The translations under genes and the position numbers were made by a program. A stretch of 64,000 nt of DNA, from positions 3,741,501 to 3,805,500 of the forward strand of contig NZ_FNUD01000002.1 in assembly GCF_900106095.1 (NCBI RefSeq), written 5' to 3'. Source of the stretch: Pseudomonas deceptionensis (GTDB lineage Bacteria > Pseudomonadota > Gammaproteobacteria > Pseudomonadales > Pseudomonadaceae). Position 1 is the first letter of the stretch. Every line of letters starts with the position of its first letter. Below are positions 46,309-55,587 of this stretch, piece after piece. A model generated the notes under the pieces. It saw only the letters and a program-made list of their open reading frames with translations, searched no databases and was not told the origin of the DNA.

Positions 46309-47078
46309 AGCACACATTGGCGATTCGCGACCTGACGCTCAAACACCAGCAGCGCACCCTGGTTGACCGGGTGGAGCTGACCCTCAAGGCTGGCCAGGTG
46401 CATGCGCTGGTCGGCGCCAGCGGCTCGGGCAAGTCCCTGACCTGCCTGGGCATCCTCGATCTGTTGCCGCCCGGTGTCCACAGCAGCGGCGCGACCCTGC
46501 TGCTCGACGGGCAAACGGTGGAGCCCGCGCAACTGCGGGGGCGCGAAGTGGCACTGGTGCTGCAAAACCCGCGCAGCGCGTTCAACCCGGTACGTTCACT
46601 GCGCCAGCACGCCCTCGAAACCCTGCATGCACGGGGCATTCGCGGCGCAGTGGCCGATGAGCTGATCCACGCCACCCTGCACGAAGTCGGCCTGCACGAT
46701 GCCCAGAGGGTACTCGACTCATTCGCCTTCCAGCTCAGTGGCGGCATGCTGCAGCGGATGATGATCGCCCTGGCCCTGCTCGCCGACAGCCGTTTTTTGC
46801 TGGCGGACGAGCCCACCAGTGACCTGGATGTTGTGGCCCAGGCGCGGTTTCTCGACCTGCTTGAGCGGCTGGTGGAGCAACGCAACCTGGGCGTGCTGCT
46901 GATCACCCATGACATGGGGGTTGTGGCGCGCTGCGCCGATCAGGTCACGGTCATGGCCCACGGCCGGATCGTTGAACACGCCGATGTGCATGCGCTGTTC
47001 CATGCACCGCAAAGCCAGGAAGCGCGCACGCTGCTGGCGGCACATCACTCACTGACCCTGGAGGCCTGCGCGCCATGA
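46305..47078 (+). CDS. nikD: nickel ABC transporter ATPase NikD
   Basis: 257 aa ATPase. Walker A GASGSGKS, signature QLSGGMLQR (NikD/DppD type), Walker B LLADEPTSDLD and LITHDMGVVA. It pairs with NikE. Four-base overlaps at both ends show a tightly coupled operon. Confidence 0.95.
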   Translation: MKHTLAIRDLTLKHQQRTLVDRVELTLKAGQVHALVGASGSGKSLTCLGILDLLPPGVHSSGATLLLDGQTVEPAQLRGREVALVLQNPRSAFNPVRSLRQHALETLHARGIRGAVADELIHATLHEVGLHDAQRVLDSFAFQLSGGMLQRMMIALALLADSRFLLADEPTSDLDVVAQARFLDLLERLVEQRNLGVLLITHDMGVVARCADQVTVMAHGRIVEHADVHALFHAPQSQEARTLLAAHHSLTLEACAP

Positions 47079-47875
47079 GCTTTATTCAAGTACGCGACCT
47101 GGACCACGGTTACACCGCGGGCGGGCTGTTCAGCAAACGGCACCGGGTTCAGGTACTGAGCGGGTTGAACCTCGACCTGCACAAGGGCCAGAGCCTTGGC
47201 CTGCTGGGAGGCAGCGGCAGCGGCAAAAGCACCCTGGCCCGCCTGCTGATGGGGCTGGAAAGTGCCGATCAAGGCAGCATCCTCTTCAATGGCCAGCCGG
47301 TGCAGGATCAGCCGTCGTTTTTGCAGAGCGTGCAGATGGTGTTTCAGGACGCCCTCAGTGCCTTTAATCCCCAGCGCAGCATTGGCTGGAGCATTGCCGA
47401 ACCCTTGCGCCATCTTTCGGACATGCCCCCCCATGCGTGCAAGGCCCGGGTTGAGCAACTGTTGCAACAGGTCAGGCTTGAAGCCGGCGACATCGACAAA
47501 CTGCCGGCGCAACTGAGTGGCGGCCAGCTGCAACGCGCCGGCATCGCCAGAGCCATGGCGATCGGGCCGCAACTGATTATTCTCGACGAAGCCCTGTCCA
47601 ACCTTGACCGGGTGCTGCAGGTGCAGATTCTGGATTTGCTGGCGCAAGTGCGGCGCGAGTCGGGTACCGGTTTTTTGCTGATTACCCATGACTTGAGCCT
47701 GGTGCAGCGTTTTTGCCAGCGGGTGGTGGTATTGGCCAACGGCCAACTGGTGGAAGACCGGGAAGTGACGCCGCAGATGCGCTTTACCCATCCCGCTGCA
47801 CGGACCCTGCAAGAGGCGGTGCTGCCGGCGATGCCGAGGGCCAGGAGAGTCCGTGAGCCGCAGTTGCAGACCTGA
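47075..47875 (+). CDS. nikE: nickel ABC transporter ATPase NikE
   Basis: 266 aa ATPase. Walker A GGSGSGKST, signature QLSGGQLQR, Walker B LIILDEALSNLD and LITHDLSLVQ. Last gene of nikABCDE. No classical terminator follows; a long REP-bounded tandem repeat begins 29 bp downstream and may serve as a transcript end. Confidence 0.95.
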   Translation: MSFIQVRDLDHGYTAGGLFSKRHRVQVLSGLNLDLHKGQSLGLLGGSGSGKSTLARLLMGLESADQGSILFNGQPVQDQPSFLQSVQMVFQDALSAFNPQRSIGWSIAEPLRHLSDMPPHACKARVEQLLQQVRLEAGDIDKLPAQLSGGQLQRAGIARAMAIGPQLIILDEALSNLDRVLQVQILDLLAQVRRESGTGFLLITHDLSLVQRFCQRVVVLANGQLVEDREVTPQMRFTHPAARTLQEAVLPAMPRARRVREPQLQT

Positions 47876-47903
47876 AACAGCGAGCCTCTGAACCTCTAAC
47901 CTC

Positions 47904-49162
47904 TGTAGCCGCTGACGAGGAACGAAGGCTGCGATCGGGTTGGTGCGCCACTGCGACGAAGCGGCCGCAAAACCGGCAACCGCGCTTTTCCTGAAAATCC
48001 AGCCTGCATGGTTTTACGACTGCTACGCAGCCGATCGCAGCCTCGTTCTACTCGTCAGCGGCTACAAAGAGAGGCGCAGCCTGTAGCCGCTGACGAGCTC
48101 CGCGAGGCTGCGACCGGGTTGGTGAGCCACTGCGTCGAAGCGGTCGCAAAACCGGAAACCGCGCTTTTCCTGAAAATCCAGGCTGCATGGTTTTACGACT
48201 GCTACGCAGCCGATCGCAACCTCGTTCTACTCGTCAGCGGCTACAAAGAGAGGTGCAGCCTGTAGCCGCTGACGAGCTCCGCGAGGCTGCGACCGGGTTG
48301 GTGCGCCACTGCGACGAAGCGGTCGCAAAACCGGAAACCGCGCTTTTCCTGAAAATCCAGGCTGCATGGTTTTACGACTGCTACGCAGCCGATCGCAGCC
48401 TCGTTCTACTCGTCAGCGGCTACAAAGACAGGCGCAGTCTGTAGCCGCTGACGAGCTCCGCGAGGCTGCGACCGGGTTGGTGAGCCACTGCGACGAAGCG
48501 GTCGCAAAACCGGAAACCGCACTTTTCCTGAAAATCCAGGCTGCATGGTTTTACGACTGCTACGCAGCCGATCGCAGCCTCGTTCTACTCGTCAGCAGCT
48601 ACAAAGACAGGCGCAGTCTGTAGCCGCTGACGAGCTCCGCGAGGCTGCGACCGGGTTGGTGCGCCACTGCGACGAAGCGGCCGCAAAACCGGCAACCGCG
48701 CTTTTCCTGAAAATCCAGGCTGCATGGTTTTACGACTGCTACGCAGCCGATCGCAGCCTCGTTCTACTCGTCAGCGACTACAAAGAGAGGTGCAGCCTGT
48801 AGCCGCTGACGAGCTTCGCGAGGCTGCGACCGGGTTGGTGCGCCACTGCGACGAAGCGGCCGCAAAACCGGCAACCGCGCTTTTCCTGAAAATCCAGGCT
48901 GCATGGTTTTACGACTGCTACGCAGCCGATCGCAGCCTCGTTCTACTCGTCAGCGACTACAAAGAGAGGTGCAGCCTGTAGCCGCTGACGAGCTTCGCGA
49001 GGCTGCGACCGGGTTGGTGAGCCACTGCGTCGAAGCGGTCGAAAAACCGGAAACCGCACTTTTCCTGAAAATCCAGGCTGCATGGTTTTACGACTGCTAC
49101 GCAGCCGGTCGCAGCCTCGTTCTACTCGTCAGCGGCTACAAAGAGAGGTGCAGCCTGTAGCC
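47904..49162. repeat. seven tandem 178-179 bp units bounded by TGTAGCCGCTG REP arms
   Basis: Units start at 47904, 48082, 48261, 48440, 48619, 48798 and 48977, and a stub TGTAGCC starts at 49156. Each begins TGTAGCCGCTGACGAG, has a middle GGGTTGGTGCGCCACTGCGA and CGCTTTTCCTGAAAATCCAG, and ends with the inverse arm CTCGTCAGCGGCTACAAAGA. Neighbouring units differ at few sites (for example GTGCGCC or GTGAGCC, GGTCGC or GGCCGC). An 85-residue frame recurs in every unit but has no ribosome site; as 179 is not divisible by three the frames shift and overlap. I regard it as non-coding. It fills the gap between nikE and the convergent SpuD-like gene. Confidence 0.95.
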
Positions 49163-49174
49163 TCAACGCTCAAA

Positions 49175-50275
49175 TCACGTCCCGCTTTTAACCTTGCTCC
49201 ACACCCGCGTGCGCACCCGTTCAAGTTTCAGCGGCAACGGTTCAAGCGGAAACAGGGTGGCCATCACGTCTTTGCCAGGGTAGATCTGCGGGTTGTCGCG
49301 GATCTTTTCGTCAATCAGCGCCTTGGCATCCAGATTGGCATTGGGGTACTTGAGATAGGTAGAGGTCTGCGCAATCACCTGCGGGCGCAGCATGTAGTCG
49401 ATAAACGCCAGGCCCTGCTGCGGGTTGGGCGCATCGTTGAGCAACACCATGCTTTCAACCCAGATCGGCGCGCCTTCACGGGGAATGCTGTAACGGATGT
49501 CGCGGCCATTGCCGGCCACCTGGGAGGCGGTCCTCGCGTCCTGCACCCCGCCCGCCCAACCCACCACCGCACAGACGTTGCCGTTGGCCAGATCGGTGAT
49601 GAATTTGGACGAGTCAAAATAGCGAATATACGGCCGCAGCGTCAGCAATAACGCCTCCGCTTTCTGGTAGTCCTGGGGGTTGGTGCTGTTGTAAGGCAGC
49701 CCGAGATAATGCAAGGCGATGGGGATGATTTCGCCAGGAGCGTCCAGCATGGCCACGCCACACTGGCTCAGCTTACTCAGGTTCTCGGGCTTGAAGATCA
49801 GGTCCCAGGAATCAACCGGCGCATCCGGCCCCAGGATTGCCCTGACCTTGTCCACGTCATAGCCGACCCCCGTGGTGCCCCACAGGTACGGCACGGCATA
49901 GCGATTGCCCGGATCGTTGCTTTGCATCTTGGCCAGAATGTCCGGGTCCAGATGCGAGCGATTGGGCAATTGCGCGGGGTCCAGTTCCTTGAGTACCCCG
50001 GCCTTGATCAGGTTGGGCAGCAGATCCCCGGTGGCCACGACCACGTCATAACCACTGCGCCCGGCCATCAGCTTGCTTTGCATCACATCGCTGTTGTCGA
50101 ACACGTCATACATCGAGCTGATGCCGGTATCGGCCTGGAAGTTTTTCATCGTGTCCGGGGCGATAAAGTCGTACCAGTTGTAGATATTGACCTTGGGCCC
50201 GGCCGCAACCGCATGGCCGATGCTGCAACTCAACAGTGCTGCCAGCGCAAGGCGCATAACCTGTGGTGTCTTCAT
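49175..50275 (-). CDS. polyamine-type ABC substrate-binding protein (PotF/SpuD-like)
   Basis: 366 aa periplasmic binding protein. Signal peptide ends at GHAVAAGP. Family features: KVNIYNWYDFIAPDTM, SGYDVVVATGDLLPNLI, YLWGTTGVGYDVDKV and a C-terminal LERVRTRVW. It is predicted to bind putrescine, spermidine or a related amine. No permease or ATPase is nearby, so it must share a transporter or act as a sensor. Overlaps the upstream amidase gene by 4 bp, pointing to linked function. Confidence 0.9.
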   Translation of the reverse strand: MKTPQVMRLALAALLSCSIGHAVAAGPKVNIYNWYDFIAPDTMKNFQADTGISSMYDVFDNSDVMQSKLMAGRSGYDVVVATGDLLPNLIKAGVLKELDPAQLPNRSHLDPDILAKMQSNDPGNRYAVPYLWGTTGVGYDVDKVRAILGPDAPVDSWDLIFKPENLSKLSQCGVAMLDAPGEIIPIALHYLGLPYNSTNPQDYQKAEALLLTLRPYIRYFDSSKFITDLANGNVCAVVGWAGGVQDARTASQVAGNGRDIRYSIPREGAPIWVESMVLLNDAPNPQQGLAFIDYMLRPQVIAQTSTYLKYPNANLDAKALIDEKIRDNPQIYPGKDVMATLFPLEPLPLKLERVRTRVWSKVKSGT

Positions 50276-51096
50276 TTGCCTGCTCCGATCAACAGTTCGC
50301 GACGACCGTCTGCATGCTCGAGCTGCTCTCCCGAGAGCAGCAAACGACGGTCCTTGAGGTAGTCGTACTCGCGGCGGGCAGCCTTGAGTTGCTCCAGATC
50401 CAGTTCGACAACCTGACGGCTTTCATCACGCCCGGCTTCAAACAGCACCCGCCCGAACGGGTCGACCGCCATGCTGCCGCCCGCGAACACCAGCCCGTCA
50501 TCCCCTGCCCCGACGCGGTTGACCATTACGGCAAACATCTGGTTTTCCTGGGCCCGGGCCAGAAGCGCAGTACGGTGCACAGGGCCGTAGGGGTCCATAT
50601 TGCCGTTGGTGACGATGATAAGCTGGGCGCCCAGTTGCGCCAGGGCGCGGCCGGTTTCCGGCAGTTCGATGTCGTAGCAGATCAGCAGGCCCACCCGAAT
50701 GCCCCGCCACAGCACGGTGGTAAAACGGTCGCCGGGGCAGAAGTCGCCACGCTCGGTTGGCCATAGATGGGTCTTGCGGTACTGCAGCGCGATCCCCTCG
50801 GGCGTCACCAGCACCGAGGTGTTGTAGAAACGCCCGTTATGGGCCTCGGCAATGCCCACCACCACACTCACATCACGCTCACGCACGGCCTGCAACACGG
50901 CTTTCAGCGTCGGACCGGTCAAGGGCTCGGCCACCTGCGCCAATTGCTGACCGCCGACAAAACCGGTCAAGTGGGTCTCCGGGAACACCAGTAAATCGGT
51001 ATCGCCAGCGCAGGTGGCGATGGCGTTCAGAGTACGCGACAGGTTATAAGCGGTGTCGCCGTCACGGCCTGCCAGTTGCACCAATTCAATGTTCAT
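50272..51096 (-). CDS. nitrilase-family amidase, RamA-like
   Basis: 274 aa carbon-nitrogen hydrolase with the Glu40 (VFPETHLTG), Lys108 (YRKTHLW) and Cys140 (LICYDIELPE) triad. The N-terminus (IELVQLAGRDGDTAYNLSRT) and length match my memory of the R-stereoselective amidase RamA of Pseudomonas, which acts on amides such as beta-alaninamide. ATG 51096 has AAGGA upstream; the longer frame to 51903 is antisense to the LuxR gene and is rejected. Linked by overlap to the amine-binding protein, so it may hydrolyse an imported amide or carbamoyl-amine. Confidence 0.88.
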   Translation of the reverse strand: MNIELVQLAGRDGDTAYNLSRTLNAIATCAGDTDLLVFPETHLTGFVGGQQLAQVAEPLTGPTLKAVLQAVRERDVSVVVGIAEAHNGRFYNTSVLVTPEGIALQYRKTHLWPTERGDFCPGDRFTTVLWRGIRVGLLICYDIELPETGRALAQLGAQLIIVTNGNMDPYGPVHRTALLARAQENQMFAVMVNRVGAGDDGLVFAGGSMAVDPFGRVLFEAGRDESRQVVELDLEQLKAARREYDYLKDRRLLLSGEQLEHADGRRELLIGAGK

Positions 51097-51177
51097 CTCA
51101 GATCCTTGCACGGAGGGATGAGCCGAGTATGGTGCGCCGCTCAGCGCCAATATATGACTTCGATGGGGTAACACCCA

Positions 51178-51972
51178 ATGGGTAGTGAGATGAATCTGAC
51201 GCTGCAGGATGTGGCCTGGCATGACGCCATGGGCCGGGTGATCGAAACCCTCGACCAGCCCAATTTCTGGACCGCGCTGGTGCGTTTGCTGGGCCGCTAT
51301 GTGCCCGTGGACAACTGGGTGGTGCTTGTCTACAGCGCCGGCAAACCCCGGGTGCTGGCCGAATCCCCCGGCGCAGACGGCGGCATGGACTCGCTGTTCC
51401 AGGACTATCTCAAGGGCCTGTACCTGCTGGACCCGTTCTACATTGCCAACCGCGAAGCACCGCGAACCGGGTTGTTCCGCCTGCAGGACGTGGCCCCGGA
51501 ATGCTTTGAGCAGACCGATTACTATCAGCGTTATTTCCGCCTGAACGTCGTCACTGACGAGGTGCACATCAACGTACAACTCGACAACGAGCGCACCCTC
51601 AGCCTGTCGCTGGGCAACCAGTGCCGATTCAGCCTGGAACAGACCGCGTTGCTGGGCCTGGTGCAACCCTGGGTGGCCGCATTGATGCGCCAGCGCCTGA
51701 TGTTCGAGCGCGAACCCGGGGAGGCCCCGGAGCTGACGCCCAACTGGCAAAGCCGCCTGGAAGCGGCAGCCGAGCAGTTGACTACGCCACTGACCGGGCG
51801 TGAAATGGAAGTCGCCCTGCTGCTGCTCAGCGGCTGCTCGAACAAGGAAATCGCGCGCAAACTGGCGATCTCTGCCGAGACCGTGAAGGTGCACCGCAAG
51901 CACATGTACAGCAAGCTGGGGATCAAGTCACAGTCCGAGCTGTTCTCGCTGTTTTTGCAGGCGCAGGAATAA
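51178..51972 (+). CDS. LuxR family transcriptional regulator
   Basis: 264 aa. The C-terminal LuxR-type HTH (PLTGREMEVALLLLSGCSNK, EIARKLAISAETVKVHRKHM) is clear. The N-terminal 180 residues lack the classical autoinducer-domain Trp/Tyr/Asp pattern and look GAF-like; the ligand is unknown. Divergent from the amidase-binding protein pair and so a likely regulator of it. Start is uncertain: ATG 51178 or ATG 51190. Confidence 0.88.
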   Translation: MGSEMNLTLQDVAWHDAMGRVIETLDQPNFWTALVRLLGRYVPVDNWVVLVYSAGKPRVLAESPGADGGMDSLFQDYLKGLYLLDPFYIANREAPRTGLFRLQDVAPECFEQTDYYQRYFRLNVVTDEVHINVQLDNERTLSLSLGNQCRFSLEQTALLGLVQPWVAALMRQRLMFEREPGEAPELTPNWQSRLEAAAEQLTTPLTGREMEVALLLLSGCSNKEIARKLAISAETVKVHRKHMYSKLGIKSQSELFSLFLQAQE

Positions 51973-52075
51973 AAAGCACCTACCGTTGCACTTCCTTGCA
52001 GTGTAAGTTTGGAAATGTTTTGTTTCATTCACCCCACATTTCTACCTGACCGACTGCCAAGGAATGCCCCTCGCA

Positions 52076-53815
52076 ATGGATTTCTCACTCAAGCAACTGG
52101 CCGCAGCAACCCTGATGCTGGCCAGCCTCAGCGCGTTCACCACCAGCGCTCACGCCACGATCACCCCGCAACAGAGCGGCCTCATTCTCAAAACCTTCAG
52201 TGATCAAAAGGTCACGGATTTCAGGCAGTTCCTGGCCAGCCTGGCCAAGAGTGACCTGGCCAGGACCGACAACCTGGGGCCTGCCATCGATGGTTTCCTC
52301 GATAACAAGACCTTGTCCGCCGAACAGCAGAACGATATCTATCGCCTGCTGGGCCTGTATACCCGGCTCAAGTACGGCAACGCAGCCACCCAGACCCTGC
52401 GTGAACTGGTCGCCATCCCGACCGTGAATCTGGACGATGTGCCGCAGTACAAGAACCCTGAGTTCATCAAGATCGGCAACAAGATCCAGGACCTGGCCAA
52501 GTCCTTCGACCTTAACTTTCGCAACATCGACAACCGTGTCTATGAAATTTCCCTTGAGGGCAGTGGCGATGAGGTGGTGGGTATCCATGCCCACGCCGAC
52601 GTGGTGCCCGTGAGCCCTGAAAACTGGGTACTCAAGGACGGCACCCGACTTGACCCGTTTAAAGTCACCCTGATCGGCGATCGCATGTATGGCCGCGGCA
52701 CCGAGGATGACAAGAACGGCATCGTGGTGACGCTGTACGCCATGAAGGTGATCAAGGAAGAGAAACTGCCGCTGGCCCGCAACTTCAAGCTGCTGGTGGA
52801 CACCACCGAGGAAACCACTGGCGACGCCATCCCTTATTACTTCGAACGCAACCCCACGCCCAACTACAACCTGGCGCTGGATGGCGGCTACCCGGTAGTG
52901 ATTGCAGAAAAAGGCTACGGCACCGTCATGGCCAGTTTTGCGCGGCGTAACGCCGAGGGCCAGGGCGCCGAAATCATCTCGCTCACGGGCGGCCTGGCCA
53001 CCAACCAGATCCCGTCGACTTCAGTCGCCACTTTTGTCACCGACAAGCCTGCCGAACTGGCCGCCAGCCTGAACAAGGCCGGTGCCGAGTATGCCGAGCG
53101 CAACGGTGCAAACTTCGAGGTCAATGCCAAGGTGGTCGGCAAGGATGTCGTACTGACCGTCACAGGGGTTTCTGCGCACTCCTCCGAGCCAGAGTCCGGG
53201 GTGAACCCGGTGGCAAGGATGCTCGACTTTATCAGCAGCGTTGATGGCCAGATCGCCCTCAAGCACAACCACATTACCGACGCTGCACACTATGGCGCCG
53301 ACAACTGGGGGCTGGACTACGAGGGTGGCAAGCTGGGGGTCGGGTTTTCTGATGAGTTCATGGGGCCGTTGACCACTTCGCTGACCTTTGTGGGGCTGGA
53401 TGACAAGGCCCTCAAGCTGGCGGTCAACCTGCGTGTGCCGAAGGGCAAGTCCCCGCAAGTGCTCCAGGCGCAAATCGCCGGGAAGCTGGATGCCTGGAGC
53501 AAGAGCAAGCAAGTCCCGGTGACCTTTGACTACACGATCGCCGAGCCGATGTACCGCAACCCTGAAGGCGAATGGGTCAAGGCGCTACTGGCCGTGGCCA
53601 CCGAGAACCTGGGCATGGAGCACAAGTACGGCACATCGGCGGGCGCCACTTCGGTACATGAGTTGCCCAACGGCGTGCAATTTGGTCTGGCCATGCCCGA
53701 CGTCAAATACACCGGCCACAACGACAACGAGTTCAAGACGGTGGAGCAGTTCATGCTGGACTTGCAGATCGTGACCGAGATGATGGCGCGTATCGGGCAG
53801 TTGCCAAAACTCTGA
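52076..53815 (+). CDS. secreted M20 family dipeptidase
   Basis: 579 aa metallopeptidase with a signal peptide (LASLSAFTTSAHAT). Zinc-site motifs: GIHAHADVVPV (His, Asp), GRGTEDDKNG (bridging Asp), DTTEETTGD (catalytic Glu pair), and HSSEPESGVNP in the dimerisation lid. It resembles PepV/Xaa-His dipeptidases but is exported, so it probably trims peptides in the periplasm. Start 52076 has AAGGA 12 bases upstream; ATG 52064 lies directly against that site. Single gene. Confidence 0.88.
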   Translation: MDFSLKQLAAATLMLASLSAFTTSAHATITPQQSGLILKTFSDQKVTDFRQFLASLAKSDLARTDNLGPAIDGFLDNKTLSAEQQNDIYRLLGLYTRLKYGNAATQTLRELVAIPTVNLDDVPQYKNPEFIKIGNKIQDLAKSFDLNFRNIDNRVYEISLEGSGDEVVGIHAHADVVPVSPENWVLKDGTRLDPFKVTLIGDRMYGRGTEDDKNGIVVTLYAMKVIKEEKLPLARNFKLLVDTTEETTGDAIPYYFERNPTPNYNLALDGGYPVVIAEKGYGTVMASFARRNAEGQGAEIISLTGGLATNQIPSTSVATFVTDKPAELAASLNKAGAEYAERNGANFEVNAKVVGKDVVLTVTGVSAHSSEPESGVNPVARMLDFISSVDGQIALKHNHITDAAHYGADNWGLDYEGGKLGVGFSDEFMGPLTTSLTFVGLDDKALKLAVNLRVPKGKSPQVLQAQIAGKLDAWSKSKQVPVTFDYTIAEPMYRNPEGEWVKALLAVATENLGMEHKYGTSAGATSVHELPNGVQFGLAMPDVKYTGHNDNEFKTVEQFMLDLQIVTEMMARIGQLPKL

Positions 53816-53837
53816 GACACACCCTTTTAGCCACAGG

Positions 53838-53905
53838 TTTTGCTGGCGCTTCGTCGCAGTGGCGCACCAACCCGATCGCAGCCTTCGGCAGCGGCTACAG
53901 GGTTT
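53838..53905. repeat. solitary REP copy, TGTAGCCGCTG family (inverse orientation)
   Basis: CGCTTCGTCGCAGTGGCGCA followed by CCAACCCGATCGCAGCC and CAGCGGCTACAG is the reverse complement of the middle and left arm of the unit repeated at 47.9-49.2 kb. Located just after the dipeptidase stop. Confidence 0.8.
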
Positions 53906-53919
53906 GTGTACTGCGCAAT

Positions 53920-54397
53920 CTGTTGCTTTGCTTTGGCTTTGGCTTTTGATCTGCTCTTGATCTACCCGCCCCTTCGGGAGGCCGAGTGGAGGTTCTGCGC
54001 AGTGGGTCTCCCGGCATGGATGCCGGGAGAGCCGTGTTGGGCCAAGGATGGCCCGTCACGGCGTGCCCACGGAGCGGGACCGGAGCGAGGGACACCTGAG
54101 CGCAGCGAGGGCCGTACGCCGGGGCAAGGCCTTTTTGCTTACTTTTGTGGCTGTTTGACAAAAGTGAGCCGCCGTAAGGGCGGAACCCGTAAAACGCCGT
54201 GGCGCATCAAATGGATATGTACACAGGTCTCGCCCTTACGGCGAGTCCCTGCCCTGCCATACGGCCTCCAGGGATCCCTTCGCCAGCAGGCTGGCTCCCA
54301 CAGTAATCAGGCACATGGCGCAGATTTTGTGGGGGCTGGCTTGCTTCCACAGCAGATTGGAGGATGCCTCACGGGCAAGCCCGGCGCCCACAAACAT
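53920..54397. repeat. dispersed intergenic element with palindromes and two REP copies
   Basis: The 478 bp hold no supported gene. CTCCCGGCAT and ATGCCGGGAG (around 54009-54031) form a perfect hairpin. CGCCGTAAGGGCG (54170-54182) and CGCCCTTACGGCG (54230-54242) form a second inverted repeat. From 54277 there are REP arms of the GTGGGAGCCAGCC type (TCGCCAGCAGGCTGGCTCCC, GTGGGGGCTGGCTTGCTTCC). Plus-strand frames give peptides such as REAEWRFCAVG that I recall as spurious products of a common Pseudomonas intergenic repeat. Confidence 0.7.
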
Positions 54398-55498
54398 TCA
54401 AACTGCTTTCCAGCCCACCTGTTCAAGGGCAGCCAGCAAACGCTCAGGCTTAAGCGCCAGCACGGTATTGCCACACCCTTTCAGGTCATCGGCACCGAGC
54501 ATGGCGTTGAGAATGGCTTCTTCAACCGCATCCGCCGCCGCCCCGAACAGCGGCGAAATGTAGTCGTTATTGACCATCTGCAACGCCGTTGTCGGCTCAC
54601 CCGGATGACCGAAGTTGGCCGCCGGCAAGTTGTTGTTGCCCACCGAAAAGGCAATGAAAATATCGCCGCTGGAATCCTCGGTACCTCCGCCCACCCGCGC
54701 CAGCCCGACACTGGCACGCTGCGCAAGCCGGGTGCATTGATGCGGCAGCAAAGGCGCATCGGTGGCAATGGTAATCACGATTGACCCCATGCCCGGTACG
54801 CCGACATTGACCGCGCTTTTAAAGGGCGACGGCACATCGTCCAGCACCGTGCCGACCGGGTAACCAGCCACCCGCAAGGCTTCGCGCACGCCGTAGTTGG
54901 CCTGTACCAGCACGCCCACGGTCCAGCCGCCCTGCTCCGGGCTCAATACCCGCGAAGAGGTGCCGATCCCGCCCTTGAATTCATGGCAGATCATCCCCGT
55001 GCCACCACCGACGTTGCCTTCTGCAACCGGGCCGCTACGGGCCGCTTGCAGGGCAAGGTGCACATGCTCGGCGGTAACGTGCTGCCCCCAGATATCGTTC
55101 AGCGTGCCATCGTAGGTTTCCAGCACCACGGGCATGCACCAATAGGTGTGCTGCTTGCCCATCTCCCGCTCGGCCGCCACCAGTGCATCGCGCACCACGC
55201 CAACACTGTGGGTGTTGGTATAGGCAATGGGCGAAGTCAGCAAACCCGCCTCGCGAATCCACTCCAGCCCCGTGGCGTCACCATTGCCATTGAGCACATG
55301 CACGCCCGCAAAACACGGTTGCAGGTGGGTGGCCCCGGCCCGCGGCTCAATCACGGTCACACCGGAATGGATGGAAACTTCGTCGGTTTCAACATTGAGC
55401 GTGTGATGACCGACACGAACCCCGGGGACATCGGTAATGGCGTTGTACACGCCCGGAGTGCCTGAACCGATGGTGATGCCAAGCTCACGGATACGCAT
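54398..55498 (-). CDS. P1 (S58) family peptidase, DmpA/BapA-like
   Basis: 366 aa Ntn-type self-processing aminopeptidase. Family features: TPGVYNAITDVPGVRVGHHT at the start, GNVGGGTGMICHEFKGGIGT, and GVPGMGSIVITIATDAPLLP, where autocleavage before the Ser would create the nucleophile. DmpA and BapA cleave D-amino acid or beta-amino acid amides from the N-terminus. ATG 55498 gives the expected N-terminus; the frame to 55570 is longer than the family. Confidence 0.9.
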   Translation of the reverse strand: MRIRELGITIGSGTPGVYNAITDVPGVRVGHHTLNVETDEVSIHSGVTVIEPRAGATHLQPCFAGVHVLNGNGDATGLEWIREAGLLTSPIAYTNTHSVGVVRDALVAAEREMGKQHTYWCMPVVLETYDGTLNDIWGQHVTAEHVHLALQAARSGPVAEGNVGGGTGMICHEFKGGIGTSSRVLSPEQGGWTVGVLVQANYGVREALRVAGYPVGTVLDDVPSPFKSAVNVGVPGMGSIVITIATDAPLLPHQCTRLAQRASVGLARVGGGTEDSSGDIFIAFSVGNNNLPAANFGHPGEPTTALQMVNNDYISPLFGAAADAVEEAILNAMLGADDLKGCGNTVLALKPERLLAALEQVGWKAV

Positions 55499-55587
55499 GG
55501 TGTTGTTCTCGTCATTCGATAAAGTGCCCCCAGTGTAGAAACCCGGCAGGCACTTGACGATACCCCCCATTCACTACCCCCGAGGGG

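Noticed and set aside
48008..49160. Six or more 85-residue frames in the 179-bp array
   Set aside because: No ribosome sites, frames overlap each other and cover inverted REP arms; coding capacity is a by-product of the repeat.
53840..54784. 314-codon plus frame across the dispersed element
   Set aside because: It runs through REP copies and then antisense to the P1 peptidase; composition and repeats indicate non-coding DNA.
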